Positions 1-10,780 of a stretch of 64,000 nt of DNA are shown one piece after another. The DNA comes from Peromyscus leucopus. Its lineage: Eukaryota; Chordata; Mammalia; Rodentia; Cricetidae. A program made the position numbers and the translations under genes. The notes below the pieces were generated by a model. The model ran no database searches and was not told the origin of the DNA. It worked only from the letters and a program-made list of their open reading frames with translations. The stretch's first letter is position 1, and each line of letters begins with the position of its first letter. The stretch covers positions 87,868,936 to 87,932,935 of the forward strand of contig NC_051071.1 in assembly GCF_004664715.2 (NCBI RefSeq). The letters are read 5' to 3'.

Positions 1-14
1 GATTTTACATATAT

Positions 15-55
15 CAGACAAGCACTCTACAAACTGAGCTACACCACCAGCTGCT
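15..55 (-). mobile_element. ID-like (tRNA-derived) SINE fragment
   Basis: On the minus strand it reads GGTGGTGTAGCTCAGTTTGT and then a tRNA-like A-box/B-box start, the pattern of a BC1/ID SINE head. It is cut by the window edge, so extent and subfamily are uncertain. Confidence 0.45.
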
Positions 56-331
56 CCATCCAGAGGGCTTGAGTGTTGGGGTGGTCAAGCCTGTTTTGGT
101 GGTGGTTATCTTACTGTTGTTCTTCAACTCTGTCTTCACTTTCCGGGATTCCTCTGTCTTCCTGGTCAAGCCTGTTGGTGAGTGCTTTCTGCTGTTAATT
201 TGGTTCATTGAACTTTTTGTTTCCAGTATAGATGTTTTGTTGTTCAATCTCTCTCTCTCTCTTTTTTTTTTTTGTCAAAATCTTCCCAGAAAAAAATTAC
301 CTTATTGTTTTGAGTTATCTTCTTCTTCTTC

Positions 332-499
332 TTTTTTTTTTTTTTTTTTTTTGGTTTTTCGAGACAGGGTTTCTCTGTGTAGCTTTGCGCCTTTCCTGGA
401 ACTCACTTGGTAGCCCAGGCTGGCCTCGAACTCACAGAGATCCGCCTGGCTCTGCCTCCCGAGTGCTGGGATTAAAGGCGTGCGCCACCACCGCCCGGC
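332..499 (-). mobile_element. B1 SINE, young cricetid-type copy
   Basis: Full-length B1 in reverse orientation: a poly-T tail from 332, then TTTCGAGACAGGGTTTCTCT through to GCCACCACCGCCCGGC at 499. It is flanked by the exact 13-bp target duplication GAGTTATCTTCTT at 312-324 and 503-515, so the insertion is intact and fairly recent. Confidence 0.95.
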
Positions 500-1243
500 T
501 AAGAGTTATCTTCTTTATTTATTTATTTGTTTGTTTGTTTGTTTATAAATGACCTCACAGATCTTCATAGATCCTCTGGGAGGTCATTGATAATTTTAAA
601 ACTAGACAGTTTTGGATTCTTTGGAATTTCCACTACTGCTTTGTCTCTATTCAGATTTTAAAGAATTAGGACTTTTGGAGAAGTACTGTTGCCAAGATTA
701 TTCTTGTATTTTGTGTTTCTGTGTTGATGTTTGCAGTTGTCCTGGCCTGTCTTGGCAAAGTTGAGCAGTCGCTTTCTTTTGTGTTCTGCTTGTCCAATTT
801 GGACAGCAACTGTCAGCAGTTGAGGCAAGGGCAGTTTCTTGCCCAGTGGCTAACTTTTGCCACATTGAAAGCAAACTCCATATGGAGTGTCTTCGATGCC
901 CATCATCTTCTCTGAAGTAGATTGGTACTGCCAGGAGCAGACACTGTCATGAAAAGTCTTATGTTGTTAAAACATCTTAAATGCCATATTCTGTAGTCTC
1001 TGAAGTGTTTGAAGACCATCTAAAATATATCTGTTTGACCTTGAAAACACACCTAACCTAACTACAAGTTTGATTGTTACAGATGACTAACTACTAACCT
1101 GCATTTTCTAATTATCCTAAATAGTTGTAATAATAGGCTTTAAGGACTAGATCTTTACATTTTAAATGAACTACAGATATACAGTATGTTAAAACAACAA
1201 TAACCTTAAATTAGTATCAATATACAGAAATCCGTACCGCTGT

Positions 1244-1325
1244 AAAGGCTGGCCTTGAACTCAGAGGTCCGCCTGCCTCCGCCTCCCAAACGCCAGGATT
1301 CAAGGCGTGCGCCGCCATGCCCAGC
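1244..1325 (-). mobile_element. B1 SINE fragment
   Basis: Reverse-orientation B1 lacking its 3' half: GGCTGGCCTTGAACTCAGAG through a diverged copy of the GGGATTAAAGGCGTG block. There is no A-tail and no clear target duplication; it is an old, truncated copy. Confidence 0.8.
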
Positions 1326-2898
1326 CCTCTCGTTACTTGTCGATAGCAGAAGTAATTGCAGTCACTTAAGTTAAAAGACACCGTGGAGTCCATAATTAAA
1401 AGCCTTCTCAGATACCCTAGGTGCACATTTCAGTCCGGCCTCTGCAGCCCCGACTTCTCTCCCTAGTTAGGTGCCTGTGGTGGAGACGTCTGCAGTCTTC
1501 TCCCCCTGGCAAGGTGCGCTGTCTGTCCACATCGCACTTAGAGCTGAGACGAAGGGAGTGGAGAGGGGGCAGTCTTTCCCCTGACTTGAACTGAGTGCGT
1601 GGTTAAGGATGACCCTTGCTGTTTCCCATGGGTCTTTAAGAGTCTCCTGGACCCACCCTGCCTGTGACCACCCCGACGACGGTGTTCCTCCAGCAAGCCA
1701 GCCTCGCACTAGGCCCTCGGCCTGCCTTTCTCCCCTTCTCGGCTCCCTTTCTTCCTCTTCTTGCTCCTATGAAATGTTGAGTGGTTCTCTGTGCACTTAC
1801 ACTTTGTGTAAGCGCCCCACCCTTCACTCACACCTAGCCACCCCACTCCTAGTGCGGGGCAGGAATCTGTTTCTTGTCGTGTTTTTGTTTTAATGTTTTA
1901 TTTATTCTTCTCTCATACATACATCTCAGCCCCAGCCCCCTCCCTCCCTCCCCCCACATTCCCTCTCTCCTGGAGTCTCCCCTCAGTCTCTGCGAGCCTC
2001 CATGAGCCCCGCTTAGTTGGTTATGTGGACCCAAGCTGTCCTGGTGTGGGAACCTGTGTTTTAGACAGCTTTTCAACATGAAACTTACGGACCCTATAAG
2101 TCACCTGTTTAGTGTATTCCTGCTGTGGCTTTCGTGTCTACGAAGGTTGTGCAGCTGCCATTACTGCCTACATTTTGGGACATTCTCGTCCTCCCGGAAG
2201 GGTTTCCAATGAGAGAAACTTGCCCTCTGCCCCCCCCCCCATGAGACCGTGGCCCACTTTGATACCATGTGCCCGCTCACTCTTGGGGGACCTCAGGGTG
2301 ATAACCAATGTCCTCAGATGTCTAAAGTGTGTATCAGATACTGGCCTAACTCCAGAGAACAAACACTTCACATGGTCCCAATGCAGCCTCTTTCACCCCC
2401 TTGAGGTGAGAGGAAGGCCCCTTCCCACACCCCTTCAGCTTTAGGGGAGACATGAGAACCAGCACAACTCTCTTCAAAGAAGCCCTGCCTGTGCAGTTTC
2501 TTTATTCAGGGTGTGTAGGCTTAGGAGCCATCCAACCGGTTCTCAGACTCTGGAAACTTGCTGTGGGGTATTCGTTCCCGCAGTTATGCTGGTATCTGAT
2601 TGCTAGTAGTATCTTGATGCCTCTGTTGAAACCTCACTTTATTAAACATTTCACGAGGAAGATAATAACCCACATATCTCTTAGCAGTGCACCTCCTGTT
2701 ATAATGATATGCTGTTGTTATAATGAAGCATATGAAAACCTAGAAACATTTGGTGTGGGCAGAGGTGTGAGTAAATAACCTCATTTCTTACACAAGCTAA
2801 ATCAAGAACTCTGACTCTCAATTTCTTTTTGCTTTTTCAGTATACATATTGATAAACAGGTTAAAAGACAAGACTGGCATCACTTGTAGCTGGAATTG

Positions 2899-2902
<4 letters not shown>

Positions 2903-2946
<44 letters not shown>

Positions 2947-2961
2947 AGTGTGTGTGTGTGT
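2903..2961. repeat. (CT)n(TG)n microsatellite
   Basis: About 20 CT units run directly into about seven TG units, with one interruption at the junction. It is unremarkable intronic simple sequence, likely length-polymorphic. Confidence 0.95.
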
Positions 2962-4466
2962 AGTCCTAAGTATGTAAGTAGAAGCTGCTCAGTCTGTGAT
3001 GGTCCTTGGATGTGTGTGTTTCCTGGGTTGACAGTTGGTGATGGATAACCAGTTGGTGTCCTCTTCCCTGGAGAAGACCTTTTCTCCTAACCTTGCCTGT
3101 CGTTCTTAGTCTAGGCTTGAGACCTCTGAGCTCTCCTCTTCCATGTTAGCATGTCTGTTGGTGTCGTCCTTGTTCAGCTCGTGTCTCAGCAGCCACATTT
3201 ATAGGAGACACAGTTTCACAGCAGACTCTTTGTTCCTCTCTGTCTCTCATAATCCTTCACCACCTCTTTCACAATGATCCCTGAGCCTTACCTCGAGGCA
3301 GGAGCTGTATTGTAGATATATCAGCTAAGACTGGGCTCCACAACTTTGCATTTTCATTAATTGTGGTTTTTATGTAGTGACCTCTATTTGTTGCAAAGAC
3401 AAGTTTCCTAGTAGAAGTTGGCTAGGTTTCCAGTACTAGGCATGGTTTCCCTCTTGTTAAATGGGACTTAAGGTCAATTAGAGAGATGTTGGTTACCTGT
3501 GATGTATGCATGACACCACTGCACCCTTAGCATTATCCTGCTGTGCTGGCTGTTATGTGGATCATAGGCATCCTAGCTGGGTCTGACTATTGGTTGCCTC
3601 CCTCCTTTGGAAGCTTGCATGGCACCTTCTGTACCGTGAAAGCTGTCCTCAGGGAGGAGGCATTCTTGTCAGATCCACCTCAGCGTCTCTGGCCCTATAT
3701 CCAAAGTGCACAGTGTCTTCAACAATAGGAACTTGCATTCCACCTCTGGTAGAAGACCAACAGCAATAGCAATAACCTATGTGTCGGGAGTCTGTTGGAC
3801 AACCCCGACCAACGACTAAAACAAGGGCTTCTCATGCCTCGTGCTGGCTTTTGCTAGGTAGTCTATGGCTCTTACAGAGATCATTGTCAGCTCCAATGGA
3901 AACTTTTCATTTAAACTATATATGTATATTTATATACCAACTTTCACGTATTGTAGATACTTTAAGTCACACTACTAGTGTGACTGCTTAAAACTTTTTC
4001 AGAATCCTTATCATTATTTTACCCTCCATTTTTTCCATTTACTCCTTCACATCACATGAGTGTGTTCTTGGTGGTTGGGTAAATGAGGTCACCTGTCTAA
4101 ATCAGATGTTTTTGTAGGCTAGTTTTTAAAAATTGTAGTTATCTTCTTAACTACAGTGTTTAACACGTGTAGTTCCTCTAGTCTGTTTCTGACCCCAGTG
4201 GGCTCTGTCTACCAGCCAGTGCTCACCTACATTAGCATCTTGGTTAAGCAGATTTTGTGGAACCACAAGTCTTAGAAGTCATTGTAAAGGATCCATTTCT
4301 CTGAGATACATCAGCTCAGGAAAATGCATATGGGAGGCTTTTAAGAAGCTACATTTTCTCCTTCCCAAATTAAAGCAGAATTGTTGAGCCCAATAGAAAA
4401 ATCTTAAATTTGATCAGTATATCACCTACTGAAATACTAGAAAAGTTGTTATAAAAATATTGCCTC

Positions 4467-4958
4467 TATATATATAGGATGGAGGTCCCTAGGACGACTG
4501 TGGATTATAATAAATTTCGGTTCTACTCAATTATTGAAAAAAAAAATAGCCAAATGAATGGAAACACATGAACTATGAACCAAAGGCTGAGGGGCCCCCA
4601 GCTGGATCAGGCCCTCTGAATAGGTGAGACAGTTGATTGGCTTGATTTGTTTGGGAGGCAACTAGGCAGTGGTACTGAGTCCTGTGCTCATTGCATGAGT
4701 TGGCTGTTTGAAACCTGGGGCTTATGCAAGGACACTTGGCTCAGTCTGGGAGGAAGGGACTGAACCTCCCTGGACTGAGTCTACCAGGTTGATTTCAGTC
4801 CTCGGGGGAGGCTTTGCCCTGGAGGAGGTGGGAATGGGGGGTAGGCTGGGGATAAGGGGAGGGTGTGGGAGGGGGGAGAATAGGGGAACGCATGCCTGAT
4901 ATGTAGAACTGAATGGTATTGTAAAATAAAATTAAAAAAAAAAGAGCTGCAAAAAAAA
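4467..4958 (+). mobile_element. L1 retrotransposon, 5'-truncated to the 3'UTR
   Basis: Only the 3' untranslated end of an L1 was inserted: ATGGAGGTCCCTAGGACGAC, a G-rich tract at about 4849-4878, then GGTATTGTAAAATAAAATTA and an A-rich tail. It is flanked by the 14-bp duplication AAAAATATTGCCTC at 4453-4466 and 4959-4972. It is nearly identical to the 3' end of the larger L1 at 12594-16117, so both come from the same subfamily. No coding sequence is included. Confidence 0.93.
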
Positions 4959-5704
4959 AAAAATATTGCCTCAGAGAAACTTTCTGGTCTTTTGTTAGTT
5001 CAGTTACTGCACGGTGTTACGTGATAAAGCATAGTCACAGGCTTAACTTCCTTTCTCAGCATAGCTACCCAAAGGGGCTTTACCATTATCACTGTTCCCA
5101 AGCCACAGGTGGGAAACAGGTACTGAGGGGAAACACCTTTTCTGGGAGCAAGCGGGGAATTAACAGCATAGTTGAGTCTAGAAATAGTTCATTCCCTTCA
5201 GTGTAAAATTTTCATGATAACGTACATGTTAAAGAGTATGGAAATGAGTTACTGAGCACAAGGAATGTGCTGCTTTGTGTTCCTACTTCCTCTTCTGATG
5301 CCTGTGGGGTCTTCTCTCTGTTCCTCTTTATATTTGAGGTGGAAAGGATGACGCTTGGAGCTGAACACCAAAAAGCCGTAACTACTTACTTCATCATCTG
5401 TCATTCGGTGACTTCCTGGTCTCCTGGTGCTTTCTGTCTGCTGTCATGAAGTAGTCCCCTCACTCTGTCCAAGAGCCTGTGCGCTTAACACTGTTAGGCA
5501 GACCAAGAAGTAGTTCTAAGGGGCATTCTTCCAGTTCCTTCACTTTCCCCAAGTTTAAGTCTGTAGGTTGTATGTAGATTGAAGGCCGCACTGGGTAGCA
5601 TTGGGTAGCTGGGAGTGCATAGCTCGTCCCTGAACATTGCTTCCACTGATAAAAGTGTAATTACGTTGCTTATGAACAAACTTCTCTTTTACTTCCTAGG
5701 TAAT

Positions 5705-5819
5705 ATGCATGTGTCACTAGCAGAGGCCCTGGAGGTTCGGGGTGGACCACTGCAGGAGGAGGAAATATGGGCTGTATTAAACCAGAGTGCTGAAAGTCTC
5801 CAAGAATTATTCAGAAGAG
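5705..5819 (+). CDS. Ptpn13: Ptpn13 first coding exon (start codon, KIND domain N-terminus)
   Basis: Encodes residues 1-38 plus the first base of codon 39: MHVSLAEALEVRGGPLQEEE, then a stretch containing IWAVLNQSAESLQELFRR. This is the opening of the KIND (kinase non-catalytic C-lobe) domain, a non-catalytic protein-interaction fold. The exon itself starts at 5700, after the acceptor TTCCTAG, so only five untranslated bases (GTAAT) precede the ATG at 5705. The start has A at -3. The donor is GAG|GTAAGT at 5820 and the phase is 1. Identity is certain: sequence, start and splice frame all agree with PTPN13. A B2 SINE begins about 15 bases past the donor and has copied that donor (see the separate entry). 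Confidence 0.97.
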
Positions 5820-5833
5820 GTAAGTCATGTTTT

Positions 5834-5990
5834 GTTTTTTTTTTTTTAAAATGGCTGTGTGAGGGTGTTAGATCCTCTGGAACTGGAGTTACAGACAGTT
5901 GTGAGCTGCCATGTGGGTGCTGGGAATTGAACCCAGGTCCTCTGCAAGAGCAGCCAGTGTTCTTAACCACTGAGCCATCCCTCCAGCCCC
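5834..5990 (-). mobile_element. B2/B3-type SINE inserted beside the splice donor
   Basis: Reverse-orientation B2: a T tail from about 5835, then the body up to CTGAGCCATCCCTCCAGCCCC at about 5990, the reverse of the tRNA-like head GGGCTGGAGGGATGGCTCAG. Exact 15-bp target duplications GGTAAGTCATGTTTT lie at 5819-5833 and 5992-6006. The right copy is followed by AAAACG, so the pre-insertion site was TTTT/AAAA, a good L1-endonuclease target, and the element orientation agrees with priming there. Confidence 0.95.
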
Positions 5991-5991
5991 C

Positions 5992-6006
5992 GGTAAGTCA
6001 TGTTTT
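5992..6006 (+). promoter_or_regulatory. Ptpn13: Duplicated 5' splice site (cryptic donor) made by the B2 insertion
   Basis: The second copy of the target duplication carries CCG|GTAAGT, the same six intronic donor bases as the authentic GAG|GTAAGT at 5820 but with a poorer exonic side. Use of this donor would add 173 bases (5820-5992). The message would then be 288 bases (96 codons) from the ATG and would enter the next exon in phase 0, whose first codon is TGA. Whether it is used cannot be told from sequence. Confidence 0.7.
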
Positions 6007-6647
6007 AAAACGTGTTTTATTTTGCATGTTGAGTAGCTGGAAAACGGTAACCAATAGTAAATTGCATTTCTGTGTCAATAGTCTTGGTTTTGGTAGAGTA
6101 TAGAAAGAAATGCCTAGTCATATGCTTCTCAGGGCTGGAAAAGTTCAATTTGCTTGCATTAATTTGAACACAGTGCATATGCCTGCCACAGCACCAGTCA
6201 CTGGAAGCAAAGTGATTCTCAAAATAAGAGCACTTCCTGTTTGTGGGGAGCTTATGTTCCTGTGCAGAAAGTGACTACTAATAAAAGACTGATAGAAGCA
6301 GCTGTTACGTGACAGGGTTGTAAAGCGGGGCCTTCGGTGACTCTGAGATCACAACAGAGGGAGAGTGGACGTGGGTGGAAGGGAGAGGAAAGTCGTCCAT
6401 GCATTAAGTTTCCCAGAGCTCATGCCTCACAGAAAAGTAGGACTTGGCCTGGTGAGAGGGAGTGAAGAAAATATTCCTGGCAGAGAGCGCAGCAGGCACA
6501 TTCCTGCTACTGCACCTCAGGCCCTGCATGCGGACTGGATAAGTAGTTGGGTATTTCTCTTGTAGGTGGGCACTTGGTCCAGAGGTTGAATTGCATCTGG
6601 GAGCTGGAAGTTAGTTGGATTTCGGGTGTCCAAAATTATTTGCTGTT

Positions 6648-6816
6648 GCCTGGCAGTGGCAGCGCACGCCTTTAATCCCAGCACTCAGGTGACAGAGGCA
6701 GGCGGATCTCTGTGAGTTCAAGGCCAGCCTGGTCTACAGAGTGAGTTCCAGGAAAGGCACCAAAACAACACGGAGAAACCCTGTCTCAAACCCCCCCCCC
6801 CCCAAAAAAAAAAAAA
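6648..6816 (+). mobile_element. B1 SINE
   Basis: Forward B1 from GCCTGGCAGTGGCAGCGCAC to AACCCTGTCTCAAA, ending in a C13-A13 tail. The C run within the tail is unusual but probably arose by slippage. It is moderately diverged. Confidence 0.93.
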
Positions 6817-6913
6817 CCCTATTGGCTGTTGTGTGGTTCATGTCCTATGGACAGCACCTGTGTGGACAAAGAACCTTATCTAATGGAAGAATCTGTCTTT
6901 TAAACTTTGTTGA

Positions 6914-7005
6914 GTGACTGGGTGGAGTGGCGTACGCCTTTAATCCCAGCACTGGAGGCCGAGGCAGGCAGATCTCTGTGAGTTCGAGTGACATCCAGAG
7001 TGACA
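6914..7005 (+). mobile_element. B1 SINE, 3'-truncated
   Basis: Forward B1 head (GGGTGGAGTGGCGTACGCCT, then TTTAATCCCAGCACTGGAGG and CAGATCTCTGTGAGTTCGAG), then homology stops. There is no A-tail, so it is a fragment or was internally deleted. Confidence 0.85.
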
Positions 7006-7394
7006 TCCAGGACGGCCAGGACTGTCTTCAAAGTGTGGGATCTGGACCAATGGTAGAGTCTCACTGATACCTTGTTAGAATGTAAATGATCAGGCCCACA
7101 CCACAGACCCACTGAAGTAAGAGTCTCTCAGGGGAACCCAGGAGTTGGTCCTTGAGGACATTGTGATGCACACTGAAGTTTGAGAAATGTCACAGGACAG
7201 AATTAGTGGCCGCTGTGTGCCGTGGGAACCCCTCTCTGGGAGGTGTGGGGATGGACACGAAGGATTGTCTAGACAGGTGGGCGAGTGGAGACCAGGCTTG
7301 GGAAGACGGCTGAAGCTTGGTTGCTGATACTGTTGATTTTGAGTTCAGGGAGGAACTTGGACAAAAAGTACCAGGGCCCAGGGATGCTACTTGT

Positions 7395-7515
7395 TAATGT
7401 GGGGACTGCTTGTTACCCAGGAAGACTGATTGTTACCAGGGGACTGCTTGTTCTGGGGAGACTGCTTGTTACTGAAGGGGGTGCTTGTTACCCAGCAGTT
7501 TGGAAGACTGTTACT
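7395..7515 (+). repeat. Degenerate short tandem repeat with GACTGCTTGTTAC core
   Basis: The core recurs about six times at irregular 20-25 base spacing, each copy changed by substitutions and small indels. It looks like an old minisatellite, and no function is suggested. Confidence 0.6.
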
Positions 7516-9422
7516 GAGAAGACCTTTGTCCATAGTTGGGATTAGTCTAGGTGACAGAATTCCTTTTTCCTAAAATCAGTTACAAAATCTTGTTTATTTT
7601 AAATAAACACTATTGTTCCGCTTGCTTTAGTAAACTTTTTCAGAAAATTCAGAATTATAGGCAGTGCAAAGTATAGAAGTATATAGCCCAAGTATAGATC
7701 ATATAGCCATGCTTCAAAAGTGTCTTACTCAATTGGCAATTACCAATAGTCAATTAATGCTAAGAAACATCTCCTTGTGAGGTGCTGTAGGAGGGGCCAA
7801 TGAGCGGAAGGTGTCATTGTTGCCCTTTGGGCATTGATTCAGATCAGACGAATGCATGTGAGAAGAAACGGTGTGTCAGGAATGACAGACAGACAGCGAG
7901 CACTGCAGATGTTCGGAGGAGGGAGATGGTAGGTCTGTGTGACAGCAGCTGCCTGTGACTCACAGCATGGGAAGCGTCTTGCCCACTCTCAGTTCCCTGA
8001 GGGCTTTTCCTTCTTTCACATTTCAGAAGGCTGCTAGAGATTGAAAGCTTGTATTTACAGTCCTCATTGTTGGGTAGCGATTGTTGCATAATACATTGGC
8101 ACTTTACACGAAAGACACATTAGCTGTATTGTAACATTCCCGGTGAGGCAGATGGGTCTCACACACTGTCCAATGGGAGGTGCATACTGGATGGCCCTCG
8201 GTGTAAGTAGCTAGCAGAAGAGTATCAGTAATAAGAACAAATTAAGTTTGACTCTTTCGACAATTAGGAAATCACCAGTTATTGTGATTGCCAATTGGAA
8301 ATTTCCACTTGTTAGGAAAAAGCAAGTGATTGATTTACAGGAAATCTTTACGTTTGTTAATTGCCAATTTTCTTACAAGTTTTCCTCCTGACTCTGATAC
8401 AGCAAACAAATGAAATGATCACTAGTTGGTTAGTCTGGGATGGACTCTGGTTGTCTTGATGCTTTAGAGATGTTTATGAGTCACCCTGAAAGTTAGTGAG
8501 GAAAGGAGATAAAATGTGTGTGCTCCTGAGCTGTTTCCCATCTTGACCATCTTCATTTTTCTGTGACTCGTGTGTAAACCTTCCTCTGGTTCTTGTTGGC
8601 AGTTTTCCCACTGTTGGCTGGAGTCTGTAGTTCTGTGTCCTTTCAGGGTGCATGTGCCGTGTACTGCTAAAATTCTTGGGGCAGGAGGTAGAAGCAGTAC
8701 TCCTGGGAGATTACTGAGCAACGGGCAAGAAAATAACCCAGTTCTCCCTTTTCAGTTTTTTATCAATTTAAAGCTTTTAGCATTTTTTAAAAACCAAGGT
8801 CTTTATTACTATTATTCATAGCATACTGATGCTGAAACATGACCTTGTTGGAAGATACCATCTTCAAAGGAGTTTGTCCTCCAAGAAGGGCAAACAGGGA
8901 ACTGTTACTGTTCACTAACCAGGGTAGTGACGACAGAGTTGTCCTCCTTTGTTGGGTCTGTGTTCTTGCTCTGTGTCCTGAGTGTACACCATCTGTGGGT
9001 TTACTGATCAAAGTCTTGAGGATTTCTTGTGGTTGCACATATAATCCGGCTTTGTAGTTATTCTGTGGTAATTTGAAAAGAACTTGTGCACTCTAGGCTA
9101 TAACAAACTCAGGTTTGTTAATGGTTGATTAAAAGATGGTTTGTAATCTTTTTACTTTGACTATGTTAACTGTAGTAGTTCTTAGGGATAGTGGGTGACA
9201 TTAATGGTCTGGAGCTTTCCTCTAAACTACCCTGTGTGCTCAGTCTTCTCTGTCCTGACCACTGCCACCTCAGGAAGCTTTTCTTTGCCGTTTGCTACAG
9301 TGTCTCTTCCTCTGTCTTCATATGTCCTGTGCTGTAACTTTGATGTTTGTTTTTAATAACTAGCACGGAGCATAGTTTTGCCTAGATGGATAGTTGTTAT
9401 TCTTTAACTTGAATGTGATAAT

Positions 9423-9908
9423 TGTAGCACGAATCTTAAAAGATCTTATTAATAAAAACAAACCTGGAGCCAGTTATTGGGGTGAACGATGAAAGATCAG
9501 AGAAACAGAACCAGCCACAGCTAACCTCACCTTACCAATTCCTCAGCTGATCTCATTTCCTCAAACTGGAAGCCTCTGAGTCCTCATCCAAATGGATCTC
9601 ACCTGAACTGCTGCGAAAAGCTAAAAGCTTAACCAGGCCTAGTTCCTGGTCCTCGAGCCTTATATACCTTTCTGTTTCCTGCCATCACTTCCTGGGATTA
9701 AAGGCGTGTGTCACCATGCCTGGCCGTTTCCAGTGTGACTTTGAACTCACAGAGATCTGGATGGATCTCTGCCTTTGGAATGCTAGGATAAAAGGCGTGT
9801 GTGCCACCATTTTCTGGCCGCTGTGTCTATCTAGTGGCTGTTCTGTTCTCTGACTCCAGATAAGTTTATTAGAATGCATAATATGTTGGGGGACACAATG
9901 TCACCACA
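9423..9908 (-). mobile_element. Solo LTR (ERV class with 6-bp target duplication), family not identified
   Basis: 486 bases bounded by TG...CA (TGTAGCACGAATC to ATGTCACCACA on the + strand) with the exact 6-bp duplication GATAAT at 9417-9422 and 9909-9914. Six-base duplications are typical of ERVK/ERV2-type proviruses. Read on the minus strand it has GGTATATAAGGC (TATA-like). Its centre contains two B1-like blocks (GGATTAAAGGCGTGTG at about 9694 and a second near 9790). Minus orientation is inferred from the related copy at 19710, which retains a polypurine tract. No internal viral sequence remains. Confidence 0.88.
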
Positions 9909-10002
9909 GATAATTAAAATGAGATTTCTGAAGGAATTCCATCTAGGGTCTCAACACTTTATATCTTCCTAGTTCTTTGCCTCTTGGTCTGTCTTTGTTG
10001 TT

Positions 10003-10149
10003 ACTGTTTTGTTTTTCAAAACAGAATTTCTCTGTGTAGCCCTGACTGTCCTGGAACTCTCTTTTTAGATCAGGCTGGCCTCACAGAAATCAGTCTGCCT
10101 CTCTCTACCTCCTGAGTGCTGGGATTAAAGCCGTGTGCCACCACACCTG
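10003..10149 (-). mobile_element. B1 SINE
   Basis: Reverse B1 with TTTCTCTGTGTAGCCCTGAC, the GCTGGGATTAAAGCCGTGTG block and CCACACCTGG. This is an older subtype with the ancestral GTAGCCCTG block instead of the young GTAGCTTTGCGCC. Confidence 0.92.
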
Positions 10150-10207
10150 GTATCTTGGTCTATCTTATCAGTTAATTGGGAAGCAGAACTATATGGGCAT
10201 GGGAACG

Positions 10208-10259
<52 letters not shown>
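10208..10259. repeat. (TG)n microsatellite
   Basis: About 26 uninterrupted TG units followed by a short TATGTGTATG run. Confidence 0.97.
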
Positions 10260-10268
<9 letters not shown>

Positions 10269-10389
10269 AAAAACCCTTCAATTTCTCCTGCACACTGATA
10301 TACAAAAAAGTTATATTTCTACATGGTAGCAATTAGAAATTAAATTTTTCAGTTAACCATTTTGTAGAAATGTAACAATTAAAATATGA

Positions 10390-10780
10390 AAAAATTAAAA
10401 TTAAGTCTAAGGAAAAAATAAGTGAAGACCTATCTAATGAAATTAGAGACCAAAATAAATGGAGAGCTATGGTTTGTTCCTAGGTGAGAAGGCTTCTTAC
10501 TAAAAGGATAGCAGTTTTCTCTAAATCGATAGTTAATACAGCCACAACAGGCTGTAGCTTTGCACAAAGTGAGAACGTCCTCAAATTTATACAGAAATTC
10601 GTTAGAATTAAAAGTAGCCAAAACATCTTTGAAAAGAAAAAAGCAAATGGTGAAGACTCACACTGCCTAACGTAAAGATTTACTATGAAACTATAGTAAT
10701 CAAAATAGACAAATCAATTAATGAACATAATAAGGGTCCAAAAATAAGTCCTCATTGAGAATGAACTTCACCTTGGCTTC
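10390..10780 (+). mobile_element. Ancient L1 ORF2 remnant
   Basis: Diverged but recognisable L1 ORF2 text, clearest at 10615-10740: AAACTATAGTAATCAAAATA follows a decayed version of the segment before the conserved TAGTAATCAAAACAGTATGG block. Frames are broken throughout, and only part of the called range is secure. Confidence 0.55.

Larger units (their letters stand above)
1..5699 (+). other. Ptpn13: Ptpn13 intron upstream of the first coding exon (partial)
   Basis: No exon, CpG island or RNA gene is visible. Apart from the ID-like tail at 15-55, a B1 at 332-499, a B1 fragment near 1244-1325, a CT/TG microsatellite at 2903-2961 and the L1 3' end at 4467-4958, the sequence is unique AT-rich intron. 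A pyrimidine-rich stretch near 1885-1990 resembles a decayed, minus-strand L1 3' end but is too degraded to call. The intron closes with the acceptor CTTTTACTTCCTAG at 5699. Confidence 0.85.

Noticed and set aside
5820..6103. In-frame extension of the first coding exon
   Set aside because: The open frame continues through a B2 element, but the authentic donor at 5820 is strong and joining there restores the known protein exactly.
8268..8390. Apparent inverted repeat around CCAATTGG and AATTGCCAATT
   Set aside because: The arms match only in short patches with many mismatches; not convincing as a hairpin or transposon terminus.
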